This document shows, one piece after another, positions 18,607-26,795 of a stretch of DNA of 64,000 nt. Under the pieces are notes generated by a model. That model was not told the DNA's origin. It was given only the letters and a program-made list of their open reading frames with translations, and searched no databases. A program made the translations under genes and the position numbers. Location: assembly GCF_025847235.1 (NCBI RefSeq), contig NZ_JAOZEW010000014.1:101854-165853 (forward strand), read 5' to 3'. Each line of letters opens with the position of its first letter. Position 1 is the first letter of the stretch. The stretch is from Flavobacterium shii. Lineage in GTDB: Bacteria > Bacteroidota > Bacteroidia > Flavobacteriales > Flavobacteriaceae.

Positions 18607-18617
18607 GCAAATATTTT

Positions 18618-19475
18618 TTAAAGAACCATTTTTTCAATTGGGCAAACCAAAATTCCTTCGGCTCCAACTTCTTTTAGCTTATCGATTACATCCCAAAAGG
18701 TATCTTTATCTATTACAGAGTGTACACTACTCCATCCTTCCTGAGCCAGTGGTAATACAGTAAGACTTCTTAAAACTGGAAGTATTTTTCCAACTTCTTC
18801 GATTTTATCATTCGGAATATTCATCAATATATACTTTGAATTCCTGGCTCTTAAAACCGATTGGATTCTGAATTTCAAAGTATCAATATGCTTTTGAATT
18901 TCTGGAGATACCTTTGGCGAAACAGCCAAAACAGCTTCACTTTTAAGAATAACTTCTACTTCTCTTAAATTATTTTTGAATAAAGTACTTCCGCTTGAAA
19001 CAATATCAACAATAGCATCTGCAAGTCCAATATTTGGAGCGATTTCTACAGATCCTGAAATTTGGTGAATATCAACAGTTAGTCCAAAAGAATTAAAATA
19101 TTCATTAACTGTATTTGGGTAGGAAGTAGCGATTCGTAAACCTGCTAAATCCTGAATAGAATTGTATTCGAACGTTTTTGGAACAGCAACTGAAACTTTG
19201 CATTTTGAAAATCCTAATTTCTGAATAACCTCAATATGTTTTCCTTTTTCTACAAGAAGATTATCCCCTACAATGGCAAGATCTACAACGCCATCGATTA
19301 AATATTGAGGAATATCTGAATTTCTTAAATATAAAACTTCTAAAGGAAAGTTTGAAGCTTCTGCTTTAAGTTGATCGTTTCCGTTGTTAATAGAAATACC
19401 ACAATCTCTTAGAATTTGGATGCTTTCTTCGTTTAAACGACCTGATTTTTGAATTGCAATTTTTAAAGTACTCAT
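18618..19475 (-). CDS. hisG: ATP phosphoribosyltransferase, long form
   Basis: HisG joins ATP and PRPP, the first and feedback-controlled step of histidine synthesis. The 285-residue protein is the long form: the catalytic type II periplasmic-binding-like domain (about 1-205, with LKIAIQKSGRL and VDIVSSGSTL) is followed by the ACT-like regulatory domain (about 210-285, ending EGILVCPIEKMVL). It therefore does not need HisZ and should be inhibited by histidine. It heads the operon behind a leader peptide and terminator. Confidence 0.97.
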   Translation of the reverse strand: MSTLKIAIQKSGRLNEESIQILRDCGISINNGNDQLKAEASNFPLEVLYLRNSDIPQYLIDGVVDLAIVGDNLLVEKGKHIEVIQKLGFSKCKVSVAVPKTFEYNSIQDLAGLRIATSYPNTVNEYFNSFGLTVDIHQISGSVEIAPNIGLADAIVDIVSSGSTLFKNNLREVEVILKSEAVLAVSPKVSPEIQKHIDTLKFRIQSVLRARNSKYILMNIPNDKIEEVGKILPVLRSLTVLPLAQEGWSSVHSVIDKDTFWDVIDKLKEVGAEGILVCPIEKMVL

Positions 19476-19521
19476 TTTTTGTTTTGGTTTAGATTAATAG
19501 TTTGAGTACAAAGAATTAGGT

Positions 19522-19558
19522 ATAAAAAAACCCGTTTGATGTACTCAAACGGGTTTTT
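19522..19558 (-). terminator. his operon attenuator terminator
   Basis: On the minus strand AAAACCCGTTTGA pairs with TCAAACGGGTTTT and is followed by a T-run. It lies between the His-rich leader peptide and hisG. The segment TTTGAGTAC within its 5' arm and loop (19541-19549) is also complementary to GTACTCAAA at 19501-19509 further downstream, so a competing hairpin is possible. Confidence 0.88.
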
Positions 19559-19584
19559 AAATATGATGATTTACACACATACCA

Positions 19585-19644
19585 TTAACACATCGCTTGA
19601 GAGCAATAATGAAAATGATGATGATGTAATTGAATTAATAACAT
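19585..19644 (-). CDS. his operon leader peptide
   Basis: A 19-codon frame encodes MLLIQLHHHHFHYCSQAMC. Five of six consecutive residues are His (HHHHFH), as expected for a ribosome that stalls when charged His-tRNA is scarce. The intrinsic terminator follows 27 bases after the stop codon and hisG follows the terminator. This is the classic his attenuation layout; the peptide is too short for ordinary gene finding. Confidence 0.92.
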   Translation of the reverse strand: MLLIQLHHHHFHYCSQAMC

Positions 19645-19677
19645 AACTTGAATTGTTTTTTTTCTTCGTTTCGTTTG

Positions 19678-19685
19678 CAAATATA
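19678..19685 (-). promoter_or_regulatory. his operon promoter -7 element
   Basis: The minus strand reads TATATTTG (TAnnTTTG), 34 bases before the leader peptide start. A TTTTG lies about 20 bases further upstream as a possible -33 element. Confidence 0.65.
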
Positions 19686-19806
19686 CTAGATAAATTAATT
19701 CAAAAGCAATTTTTAATTTAACTTAATGTGACTTTGTTGTTAAATTTACAAATTCTCATTGGACTAAACCTCTAAACATTGCTATTTATCTAAAGAAAAA
19801 CTTTGC

Positions 19807-21207
19807 TTAATTATTATTGTAAAAGCCCAGTTTTAGTGTTGTTCCTTCACTTAATTTACTATCTACAGAAATAGTGATATCCAATAATAAACTTAATTTC
19901 TTTACAATTGATAATCCTAAACCAATCCCGTTAATTTCAGGATGCAACTCGGAGTGTGAACGGAAAAATTGATCAAATACTTTTTGTAAATCATCCGATG
20001 GGATTCCAATTCCGGAGTCTATTATGTAACATTCTATACCATTGGAAACCTCCGAGACAATAATCTTTATTTCGCCATTTTCATTAGAATACTTGATAGC
20101 ATTAGAAAGCAAATTATTGAAAATTACGGAAAGTAAATAACGATCACTATCAATGCAAAAATCCTTATTTATTTCTGTTGAAAGATGGATATTTTTGGAT
20201 TTTATATTACTCGAATATTGCGAAATAGTATCCAAAATTAAAGCATTTAAATATACTTTACCTATTTGTAAACTCTGTTTTTGATTTTCAAATCTAGCCA
20301 ACAATAATAATTGATCTACAAGTTTATTTAAACGATCAACCTCAGTAATACAAAAGTTTATTTTATCTTTATATTCATTATTATCTCTTGGTTTACGTAT
20401 TAATACCTCAAGTGTTCCTTTAATAATGGTTAAAGGTGTTCTTAATTCATGAGAAGCATAAGATGTAAACTGTTTTTCCCTTTCAACTGCATTTTCAATT
20501 CTATCCAATAAACTATTTATTGTCTTTGATAATACATACAATTCATCACGATTTCCGGGCAATGGAATCCTAGTTTTTAAATTATCTTTGGTTATAATAT
20601 TTGAGGTTTCAATAATGGTATTAATTGGCTTAATACTTTTTCCTGCAAAAAAACGAGCAATAAAAAACAGCAATATCAAAATTAGCGGAAACGCTACAAT
20701 TAGGATTTTAAATAAATTATCGAGTACCATTGTAGAATCTGTAAGTGACATAGCCACCATTAAGTATCCTATTTTTTTATTATTAATATGGATTGGAACC
20801 TGAATTTGCCTGATGATATTATCTAATAACTTAGTATCAAACAGTTCGTAATTTTCTCTTTCTTTATAAAATACTAAGGTTTCAAGCTTTAAATTGGGAG
20901 ATTTTTCGATAATTTTCCCATTTACATCCAAAAACTGAACAAAGACAGGATTCACATCGACTGTATTATGTTCGCGTTCATTCCATTCTTCAGCATCAAT
21001 TAAAGATAATACATCATTTTTGATTTTAATTTCATCCAGATGATTCTTTATTTCTACATTAATATCATTATCAATATGGCTATAAACGCTTTGTTTTACA
21101 ATAGAAAAAATAGTAAAAAATACCACAAAAATTAATAATGCAGTAATAGTTATATAATTAAAAGCGATTCTGTTTTTAAACGAAAACTGTTGCATTCTTT
21201 TAGTCAT
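19807..21207 (-). CDS. Two-component sensor histidine kinase
   Basis: A 466-residue membrane kinase with a first membrane helix at about 17-38, a periplasmic sensor region of roughly 125 residues, a second helix at about 166-186, HAMP linker (about 190-243), HisKA with H253 in SHELRTPLT, and a HATPase_c domain with NLLSNAIKYS, DSGIGI and GIGLGLSIVKKL. It overlaps the upstream response regulator gene by 8 bases, so the two are co-translated partners. The signal is unknown; the operator array upstream of the divergent membrane sulfatase suggests an envelope function. Confidence 0.95.
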   Translation of the reverse strand: MTKRMQQFSFKNRIAFNYITITALLIFVVFFTIFSIVKQSVYSHIDNDINVEIKNHLDEIKIKNDVLSLIDAEEWNEREHNTVDVNPVFVQFLDVNGKIIEKSPNLKLETLVFYKERENYELFDTKLLDNIIRQIQVPIHINNKKIGYLMVAMSLTDSTMVLDNLFKILIVAFPLILILLFFIARFFAGKSIKPINTIIETSNIITKDNLKTRIPLPGNRDELYVLSKTINSLLDRIENAVEREKQFTSYASHELRTPLTIIKGTLEVLIRKPRDNNEYKDKINFCITEVDRLNKLVDQLLLLARFENQKQSLQIGKVYLNALILDTISQYSSNIKSKNIHLSTEINKDFCIDSDRYLLSVIFNNLLSNAIKYSNENGEIKIIVSEVSNGIECYIIDSGIGIPSDDLQKVFDQFFRSHSELHPEINGIGLGLSIVKKLSLLLDITISVDSKLSEGTTLKLGFYNNN

Positions 21208-21862
21208 TTGCGATATAACCTATACCACGTATTGTTTTTATGTAATCTTCTTCGATTTTTAAATTCAATTTTTTTCGAATAGCATTCATAAAAACATCAA
21301 TTACACTTGTGTCGTATTCAAAATTAATTTGCCAAACGTCTTGTAAAATCTGATTTCGAGTACATACTTTACCTTTATTTTTAACCAAATATGTTAGCAA
21401 TTCAAACTCGCGCTGTGTGAGTGAAACTTCTATATTATTGGTTAAAACTATATGTTGTGCCAAGTTAACCTGAATGGTTCCAAGTGTAAGTACTTCGGGA
21501 GTTTCTTTATTTCTGAAATGAATTTTAATACGTTCAACTAGTTCCTCAAAACTAAATGGCTTTTTTATATAGTCATTTGCACCAGCTTTTAATCCCTCAA
21601 TAGTCTCAAGAACAGTGTCTTTTGCAGTCAAAAAAAGTATAGGGGTTGTAATATCTTTAATTCGGATTGCCTTGCACAAATCCAATCCGTTGATTTTAGG
21701 AAGCATCCAATCGAGTAAGATTAAATCAAATTTTAGCTTTTGAGTTAATTCAAATCCTGCCAATCCATCTGAAGCTGTGGTAATTTGGAATCCTTCTTCT
21801 TCTAAACCTTGTTGAAGAAATTGAACAATACCAGCCTCATCTTCGACTATTAAAATATGCAT
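21200..21862 (-). CDS. OmpR/PhoB-family response regulator
   Basis: The 220-residue protein has a receiver domain (1-about 118) with acidic pocket E7/D8, phospho-acceptor D51 in LLDWMLP, and conserved Lys in YIKKPFS. A winged-helix DNA-binding domain (about 125-220) has LTQREFELLTYLVKNKG and the terminal TIRGIGYI. OmpR-family regulators bind tandem half-sites with about one helical turn spacing; exactly such an array lies 196-256 bases upstream, in front of the divergent LTA-synthase-like gene. Its own promoter element is at 21927-21934. Confidence 0.96.
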   Translation of the reverse strand: MHILIVEDEAGIVQFLQQGLEEEGFQITTASDGLAGFELTQKLKFDLILLDWMLPKINGLDLCKAIRIKDITTPILFLTAKDTVLETIEGLKAGANDYIKKPFSFEELVERIKIHFRNKETPEVLTLGTIQVNLAQHIVLTNNIEVSLTQREFELLTYLVKNKGKVCTRNQILQDVWQINFEYDTSVIDVFMNAIRKKLNLKIEEDYIKTIRGIGYIAND

Positions 21863-21926
21863 TTTTGTTACTTGTTTGTATTTATTAATCTAAACATTAC
21901 TCCGTAAAATAAGTAATTTTCACTTT

Positions 21927-21934
21927 CAAAGATA
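21927..21934 (-). promoter_or_regulatory. Promoter -7 element for the response regulator
   Basis: The minus strand reads TATCTTTG (TAnnTTTG), 65 bases before the start codon. Confidence 0.5.
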
Positions 21935-22057
21935 AATATTTTTGGTTTGAGTAGCCAACACCTTTGAAAGTCTCTATCAAATAAAAACATATTAAGAAGA
22001 ATTATACTCTTAAAAAAAATTACTTCACTTTATATTTTATTGAAAACAAATGATTAC

Positions 22058-22118
22058 CTTAAGACAATCTTAAGGAAATACTAAGTAGTACGGAAGCTTA
22101 GTTTAAGAGTCTGCTAAG
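22058..22118 (+). promoter_or_regulatory. Operator array: six half-sites at exact 11-bp spacing
   Basis: Hexamers start at 22058 CTTAAG, 22069 CTTAAG, 22080 ACTAAG, 22091 CGGAAG, 22102 TTTAAG and 22113 GCTAAG. All six end in AAG and five in TAAG-like sequence. The first pair matches the CTTAAG-N5-CTTAAG form known for PmrA/QseB-type regulators. The last sites cover the -33 region of the promoter at 22128. The divergent response regulator is the natural candidate to bind it. Confidence 0.75.
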
Positions 22119-22127
22119 AGAAACAAT

Positions 22128-22135
22128 TAAATTTG
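22128..22135 (+). promoter_or_regulatory. Promoter -7 element for the LTA-synthase-like gene
   Basis: TAAATTTG (TAnnTTTG), 25 bases before the ATG. There is no TTTG-like -33 element; that region is occupied by the operator array, suggesting activator dependence. Confidence 0.6.
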
Positions 22136-22152
22136 CAATTAAAATTTTTAAG

Positions 22153-24249
22153 ATGTCATTACACAAGAAACTTGCCCCATTTTACTACCTCGCCATATTT
22201 TACTTCATCGTAAGTTTCATATTGAGGGTTGTTTTGTTTTTTCATCCCATAACCGAAACTTCTTTTAGTTTCCTGGACACAATAAAAATATTTGGATTAG
22301 GATTAGTCTCCGATTTATTTGTTTTTGTTATTGCAAGCGTATTTTTATGGTTGTACCTTATTTTTATATCCAATTCTAAATATTCAAAACCATCTGGTTA
22401 TATTATTTTTGGAATTTTTGTAGCTTTATTTCTTTACATAGCAAGCGGCAAAAGTATCTTCAACGAATACGGCGGAGCATTACCCGAAATTGCCCTCATT
22501 TTTGTAGGTCTAAAAACACTCTTTTTCGGTTTATTACTGTTCCTACCTAATTATCGAGATAAAATTAGATTTTGGCTATTTTCTTTTGTGATCTTCTTAT
22601 ATGTTCTTTTGATTTTACAAAACGGAATAAGCGAATATTTTTTCTGGAATGAATTTGGAGTAAAATATAACTTTATAGCCGTTAATTATTTAGTTTATAC
22701 CAATGAAGTTATTGGAAACATAATGCAATCGTATCCTGTAATTCCGCTATTCTCGGTATTATTTTTAATTGCAGGAACAGTAACTTATTTCATTGTAAAG
22801 AAAACAAGAACTTATATTGATACTATTCCAACATTTATTGAAAAAATAAAAATAACAGTATTATATGCAATGGTGTTTATGCTTTCATTATTTATGATTC
22901 CTCGTATAGCAATTAGTGAAAATTCTGAAAATGTTTTTGCTAACGAGTTACAATCAAATGGTTTATATAAATTCTATCTTGCTTTTAAGAATAGTAGCCT
23001 TGATTATTTCAAGTTTTACAAAACCATGCCAAATGCCGAAGCTTACAAGATCTTAAAACAACAATTACCTACAATTTCTGGCGAAACTACTTTAAGAAAA
23101 ATACAAAGTGATTCTGCCGAAAACCGTAAGAATGTAGTCTTAATAACTATCGAAAGTTATAGCGCCGAGTTCATGAAACGATACGGTAATGACCAGAATA
23201 TAACTCCATTTTTAGATAGCTTAGCAGATAAAAGTTTAGAGTTTACCAATTTATATGCTGTTGGAAACAGAACCGTTCGAGGTCTGGAAGCTGTAACATT
23301 ATGCATCCCTCCAACTGCTGGGGAAAGCGTTGTAAAAAGAGAAGACAATAAAAATAAATTTTCAACAGGATTTATCTTTAAACAAAAAGGATACACTACA
23401 AAATACCTTTATGGTGGAGATGCTTATTTTGATAATATGAAAGATTTCTATTCTGGAAATGGATATGACATTGTTGATGAAAACAGCTTCACTCCTCAAG
23501 AAATTACCTTCTCAAATGTTTGGGGAGTTTGTGATGAAGACATGTCCAACAAGGCAATAAAGGTTATGAATGCCGAAGCAAAGACAAACAAACCTTTCTT
23601 TAATCATATAATGACGGTAAGTAATCACCGTCCATTTACCTACCCAAATAATAAAATTGATATCCCAGGTGATATAAAATCTCGCGATGGTGGTGTAAAA
23701 TATACAGATTACGCATTAAAAAGATTCTTTGAAATGGCAAGCAAACAGCCTTGGTTTAAAAATACGGTTTTTGTAATCGTAGCGGACCATTGTGCTTCTA
23801 GCGCCGGAAAAACAGAACTTCCTCTTGATAAATACAGAATTCCTGCGTTTATTTATAGCCCTGGCTTTATCCCTGCTCAAAAATGCAATAAGCTTGTATC
23901 TCAAATAGATCTTATGCCTACTTTATTTGGTTTACTGAATTTTAACTATGAAAGTAAATTTTATGGCGAGGATGTCCTAAAATCAGATTATAAGCCAAGA
24001 GCTTTTATTGCAACTTATCAGGATATAGGATTGATAAAAGATAATGTATTAACGATACTTTCGCCAAAGCAAAAAGTAAAACAATTTCAATTAAACTTAC
24101 TCCCAAAAGAAGGAATTGCACCAGAATATCAGATTTTCTATGATGAGATTCCTCTAACAAAAGAGAGAACGGATTTGGTTAATGAAACGATTTCTTATTA
24201 TCAAACCGCTTCGGATATGTTGAAACATAAGAAGTATCAGAAGAATTAA
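22153..24249 (+). CDS. LTA-synthase-family membrane phosphotransferase (sulfatase fold)
   Basis: The 698-residue protein has about seven membrane helices in the first 250 residues and an extracytoplasmic sulfatase-like domain from about 320 to 610. Residues corresponding to the LtaS site can be seen: metal ligand E334 in ITIESYS, nucleophile T374 in GNRTVRG, H492 in SNHRPF, and D545/H546 in VADHCASS. LtaS/MdoB-family enzymes transfer glycerol phosphate or related groups from phospholipids. A Gram-negative Bacteroidetes has no lipoteichoic acid, so the acceptor is more likely a periplasmic glycan or lipid. The upstream 11-bp operator array ties it to the divergent two-component system. Confidence 0.88.
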   Translation: MSLHKKLAPFYYLAIFYFIVSFILRVVLFFHPITETSFSFLDTIKIFGLGLVSDLFVFVIASVFLWLYLIFISNSKYSKPSGYIIFGIFVALFLYIASGKSIFNEYGGALPEIALIFVGLKTLFFGLLLFLPNYRDKIRFWLFSFVIFLYVLLILQNGISEYFFWNEFGVKYNFIAVNYLVYTNEVIGNIMQSYPVIPLFSVLFLIAGTVTYFIVKKTRTYIDTIPTFIEKIKITVLYAMVFMLSLFMIPRIAISENSENVFANELQSNGLYKFYLAFKNSSLDYFKFYKTMPNAEAYKILKQQLPTISGETTLRKIQSDSAENRKNVVLITIESYSAEFMKRYGNDQNITPFLDSLADKSLEFTNLYAVGNRTVRGLEAVTLCIPPTAGESVVKREDNKNKFSTGFIFKQKGYTTKYLYGGDAYFDNMKDFYSGNGYDIVDENSFTPQEITFSNVWGVCDEDMSNKAIKVMNAEAKTNKPFFNHIMTVSNHRPFTYPNNKIDIPGDIKSRDGGVKYTDYALKRFFEMASKQPWFKNTVFVIVADHCASSAGKTELPLDKYRIPAFIYSPGFIPAQKCNKLVSQIDLMPTLFGLLNFNYESKFYGEDVLKSDYKPRAFIATYQDIGLIKDNVLTILSPKQKVKQFQLNLLPKEGIAPEYQIFYDEIPLTKERTDLVNETISYYQTASDMLKHKKYQKN

Positions 24250-24254
24250 AATTA

Positions 24255-24448
24255 AGGTTCTGAAGCACTAAGGTTCTAAGATTTTTAGGAACAAAGGCAC
24301 TGAGCTAAGAAAGGTAAAAAAACTTCTAAAAATTTAACAGCAAAGAAAAGAAGATTTGCGCAAGTTAAAAGCAATAAAAAAGGCTCAAATTCTATTGAAT
24401 TTGAGCCTTTTTGCCTTAGAAACTTAGAGCCTCAGAACCTTTGAACCT
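24255..24448. repeat. AAGGTTCTGA inverted repeat around a terminator
   Basis: Arms AAGGTTCTGAAGCACTAAGG (from 24254) and CCTTAGAAACTTAGAGCCTC (from 24414) are inverted relatives of each other, enclosing the terminator at 24376-24412. It fills the gap between two convergent genes. Confidence 0.65.
24376..24412. terminator. Bidirectional terminator
   Basis: AAAAAGGCTCAAATTC pairs with GAATTTGAGCCTTTTT, loop TATT. It serves the convergent LTA-synthase-like and phospholipase/nuclease-like genes. Confidence 0.9.
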
Positions 24449-24452
24449 TACT

Positions 24453-25451
24453 TTAGTCATTTTGATTTTTCATTCCGAATAAATCTCCACTTTGGAACAA
24501 TTTTAAATCATCTTTTAATGCTTGGTTATTTCTTTGTGTAACCGCTGGTGCATCTAAATCGCTTAAATCAGGTTTTCCTGCATTTACCCATGCAGTGTAC
24601 CAAAAACTTGCAGTTGCTGTAATAGCCTTTTTCATTTGATTTTCAACCATTCCGTTTAACTCTTTATGTAGTTTCTTAGCATATTCATCAGAGAAAACAG
24701 CCGAATTGTATTTACTTTTCAATACTTTTCCATCAGCATCCATTTTAAAAACCTGATTTTCCGGAGTTGAAGTTCTTAGCTTTTTATCAATGTCTAACAA
24801 CGGTTGAACAAAACTATGTGTATCATTAATAATATCCCAAGTTGCTTTATGAACATCTTCATAATAGTGAGCCTGTGGAACATTTAACTTGTAATTTTTA
24901 GCAAACAATTCAGGAAGTCTGCTTTCCCAAAGTGAATGAATTCCTTTTTGATCGCTCAATTGTCCGTCATGATTTGCAGAAGTATGCAATGGCATGTGAG
25001 CATCACCTATGTAATGACCTAAATCTGCTGCAAGAAATAAAATTTCTGCTCTATTTTTATCTTTAAAAGCTTTGGTTAACTTAACCATCATATCTTCTAT
25101 ATACCAAGGTAAAATTCCGTTGTCGTTCAAGAATTTAGCATCGTATTTTTTCTTTGCTGCCTCTAAAGTCTGTGGAATACTATCAACATTACCAAAATTT
25201 TCCATATCAAAATAATGTCTCGGATTTTCCTCTTTATAATTCAAGGCATATTTACGAATATCCGGTACAGAAGCTTCTTGTGTAATAAAATCGATATGAT
25301 TGTAAAAGAAAATTAGAAGCGGATGTGGCAAAGCCATAACTGCAGCTTTGTTGATGCGCTCATGACCAACGATTCCCCAGGATAATGTCAAAAAACCAAT
25401 TGCTAAAGCGAATAATGCGATTAGTCTTGGTTTCATTTTAAAGTTTTTCAT
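24453..25451 (-). CDS. Secreted zinc-dependent phospholipase C / S1-P1 nuclease-like protein
   Basis: The 332-residue protein has a signal peptide ending before W25, and the mature chain would begin WGIVGHERIN, where the N-terminal Trp and H30 bind zinc in this superfamily. Further ligands are visible: D64, H79, H146 and D150 in GHYIGDAHMPLH, H152/H156, H172 and E176. The trinuclear zinc site is thus complete. Family members are either phospholipases C or single-strand nucleases; which one this is cannot be told from the motifs. It is a single gene with its own promoter at 25473. Confidence 0.9.
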   Translation of the reverse strand: MKNFKMKPRLIALFALAIGFLTLSWGIVGHERINKAAVMALPHPLLIFFYNHIDFITQEASVPDIRKYALNYKEENPRHYFDMENFGNVDSIPQTLEAAKKKYDAKFLNDNGILPWYIEDMMVKLTKAFKDKNRAEILFLAADLGHYIGDAHMPLHTSANHDGQLSDQKGIHSLWESRLPELFAKNYKLNVPQAHYYEDVHKATWDIINDTHSFVQPLLDIDKKLRTSTPENQVFKMDADGKVLKSKYNSAVFSDEYAKKLHKELNGMVENQMKKAITATASFWYTAWVNAGKPDLSDLDAPAVTQRNNQALKDDLKLFQSGDLFGMKNQND

Positions 25452-25472
25452 TTTTTATATTTATTAGGACTA

Positions 25473-25480
25473 CAAAAGTA
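25473..25480 (-). promoter_or_regulatory. Promoter -7 element for the zinc phospholipase/nuclease gene
   Basis: The minus strand reads TACTTTTG (TAnnTTTG), 22 bases before the start codon. Confidence 0.5.
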
Positions 25481-25530
25481 TTTTTTTTAAGTATACATTA
25501 AAAGAATATCACTAAAGATTATGTTAATTT

Positions 25531-25569
25531 AAAAAAATAACCTCTTCTGGAGTCATTCCGGAAGAGGTT
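25531..25569 (-). terminator. Terminator after the GH5 gene
   Basis: On the minus strand AACCTCTTC pairs with GAAGAGGTT and is followed by ATTTTTTT. Confidence 0.85.
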
Positions 25570-25592
25570 TGTAATGCAATTCTCTTAAAAAA

Positions 25593-26600
25593 TTACAATT
25601 TATCATAGACAGTATTAAAATAAGAAGCTTTCGTATAGGTTTTCGGGCTTCCGCTTACAAAAGCTTGAAATTGTGGTGTAATCATATTCATACCCAATCC
25701 ATCACCAGCCCATGCCCAACCAATGATTGACCATCCTTTAGTTTTTGCATAATCTACAATTCCGGACCAATCTGCCCCTGAACCGCCAATACTTCCAAAT
25801 TCGCCTAAGATACAAGCTCTTCCAGACGATGCCAAATCATCTAAATCGGCTGCAATCATATAGCGTCCTTTTGCCTGATTGTATGCTCCGGGATAAATAT
25901 GTGCCGAAAGTATAATATTTGTATCCGTAATTTTAGTTTGTCCAGTTGCACACCCTTTTACAGCACAAGCCGCAATAGCTGTTTCTTGCCCCCAACCCGG
26001 GATATCTATAATTATACTCCCACTATACACTTTACGAACTTCGGTAATTGCTGCATTATATGCTGCTGCAAAAGAAGCTGCCGTAATATTATGACTCCCC
26101 CACTCGTTCATTAAATTCACTATAAAACCACCACCAAGACTTGCGTAATTATTCTTCCACCATGTTCCTGCCGCCAAAAGCTCTGATGCACTATCCGAAC
26201 CCAAAACAGATGATTTATGGTAGCTCACAATAACTTTATATCCATTCGCTTTAGCTTCGGATATCCAGCGTTTTGCATTGGTCTCCTGACCCGGTTCAAC
26301 TTCAATTCTCACAGTTTGAATTTTTGTATTCTGTTTCATTAAAGTCCAGCCCAAATCACAATTTCCATTGTTGTAATAAGAAGGCTGTAAATTAACTCCA
26401 TTACCAATATCTCCCAAGCTAGAAGCTGTTTTCGATGTTAATGAAGATGATGTAATAACAGTTGGAGATTTCAAAACCGCTACCGTTGATGCAGAATCGG
26501 ATTCCGACTTATCACAACTAACTAGTAATAAAACACTTAAAACAACTAAGCAAGTGCTTATCATTTTAAACTTTTGGGCAATAAATTTCATTTTTTTCAT
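25593..26600 (-). CDS. GH5-type glycoside hydrolase lipoprotein
   Basis: The 335-residue protein has a lipoprotein signal with lipobox Cys C29 (LLVSCDKS), so it is membrane-anchored. The catalytic domain (about 60-335) has the GH5 signature: general acid E166 in VNLMNEWGSH and nucleophile E267 in CILGEFGSIGG, plus HIYPGAY and WAWAGDG near the active site. Sequence style resembles bacterial endo-beta-mannanases or cellulases of GH5, so a beta-mannan or beta-glucan substrate is likely, but not determined. It is a stand-alone gene, not in a SusCD locus. Confidence 0.88.
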   Translation of the reverse strand: MKKMKFIAQKFKMISTCLVVLSVLLLVSCDKSESDSASTVAVLKSPTVITSSSLTSKTASSLGDIGNGVNLQPSYYNNGNCDLGWTLMKQNTKIQTVRIEVEPGQETNAKRWISEAKANGYKVIVSYHKSSVLGSDSASELLAAGTWWKNNYASLGGGFIVNLMNEWGSHNITAASFAAAYNAAITEVRKVYSGSIIIDIPGWGQETAIAACAVKGCATGQTKITDTNIILSAHIYPGAYNQAKGRYMIAADLDDLASSGRACILGEFGSIGGSGADWSGIVDYAKTKGWSIIGWAWAGDGLGMNMITPQFQAFVSGSPKTYTKASYFNTVYDKL

Positions 26601-26795
26601 TGGTTATAATTATTTAGTTAATGCTAATTCTCTAACTCATTAAGAATCAGCATTACAAATATTTCAATTTACAACCAATATAAATGATAGTATTTAATCA
26701 AACTACAATACGAATTTGTTAATTTTAAAGTTAATATATTGTGTTATATGAATTTTAAAGTTAAAAATATTAAAATATAACAAAATAAGAATCAG

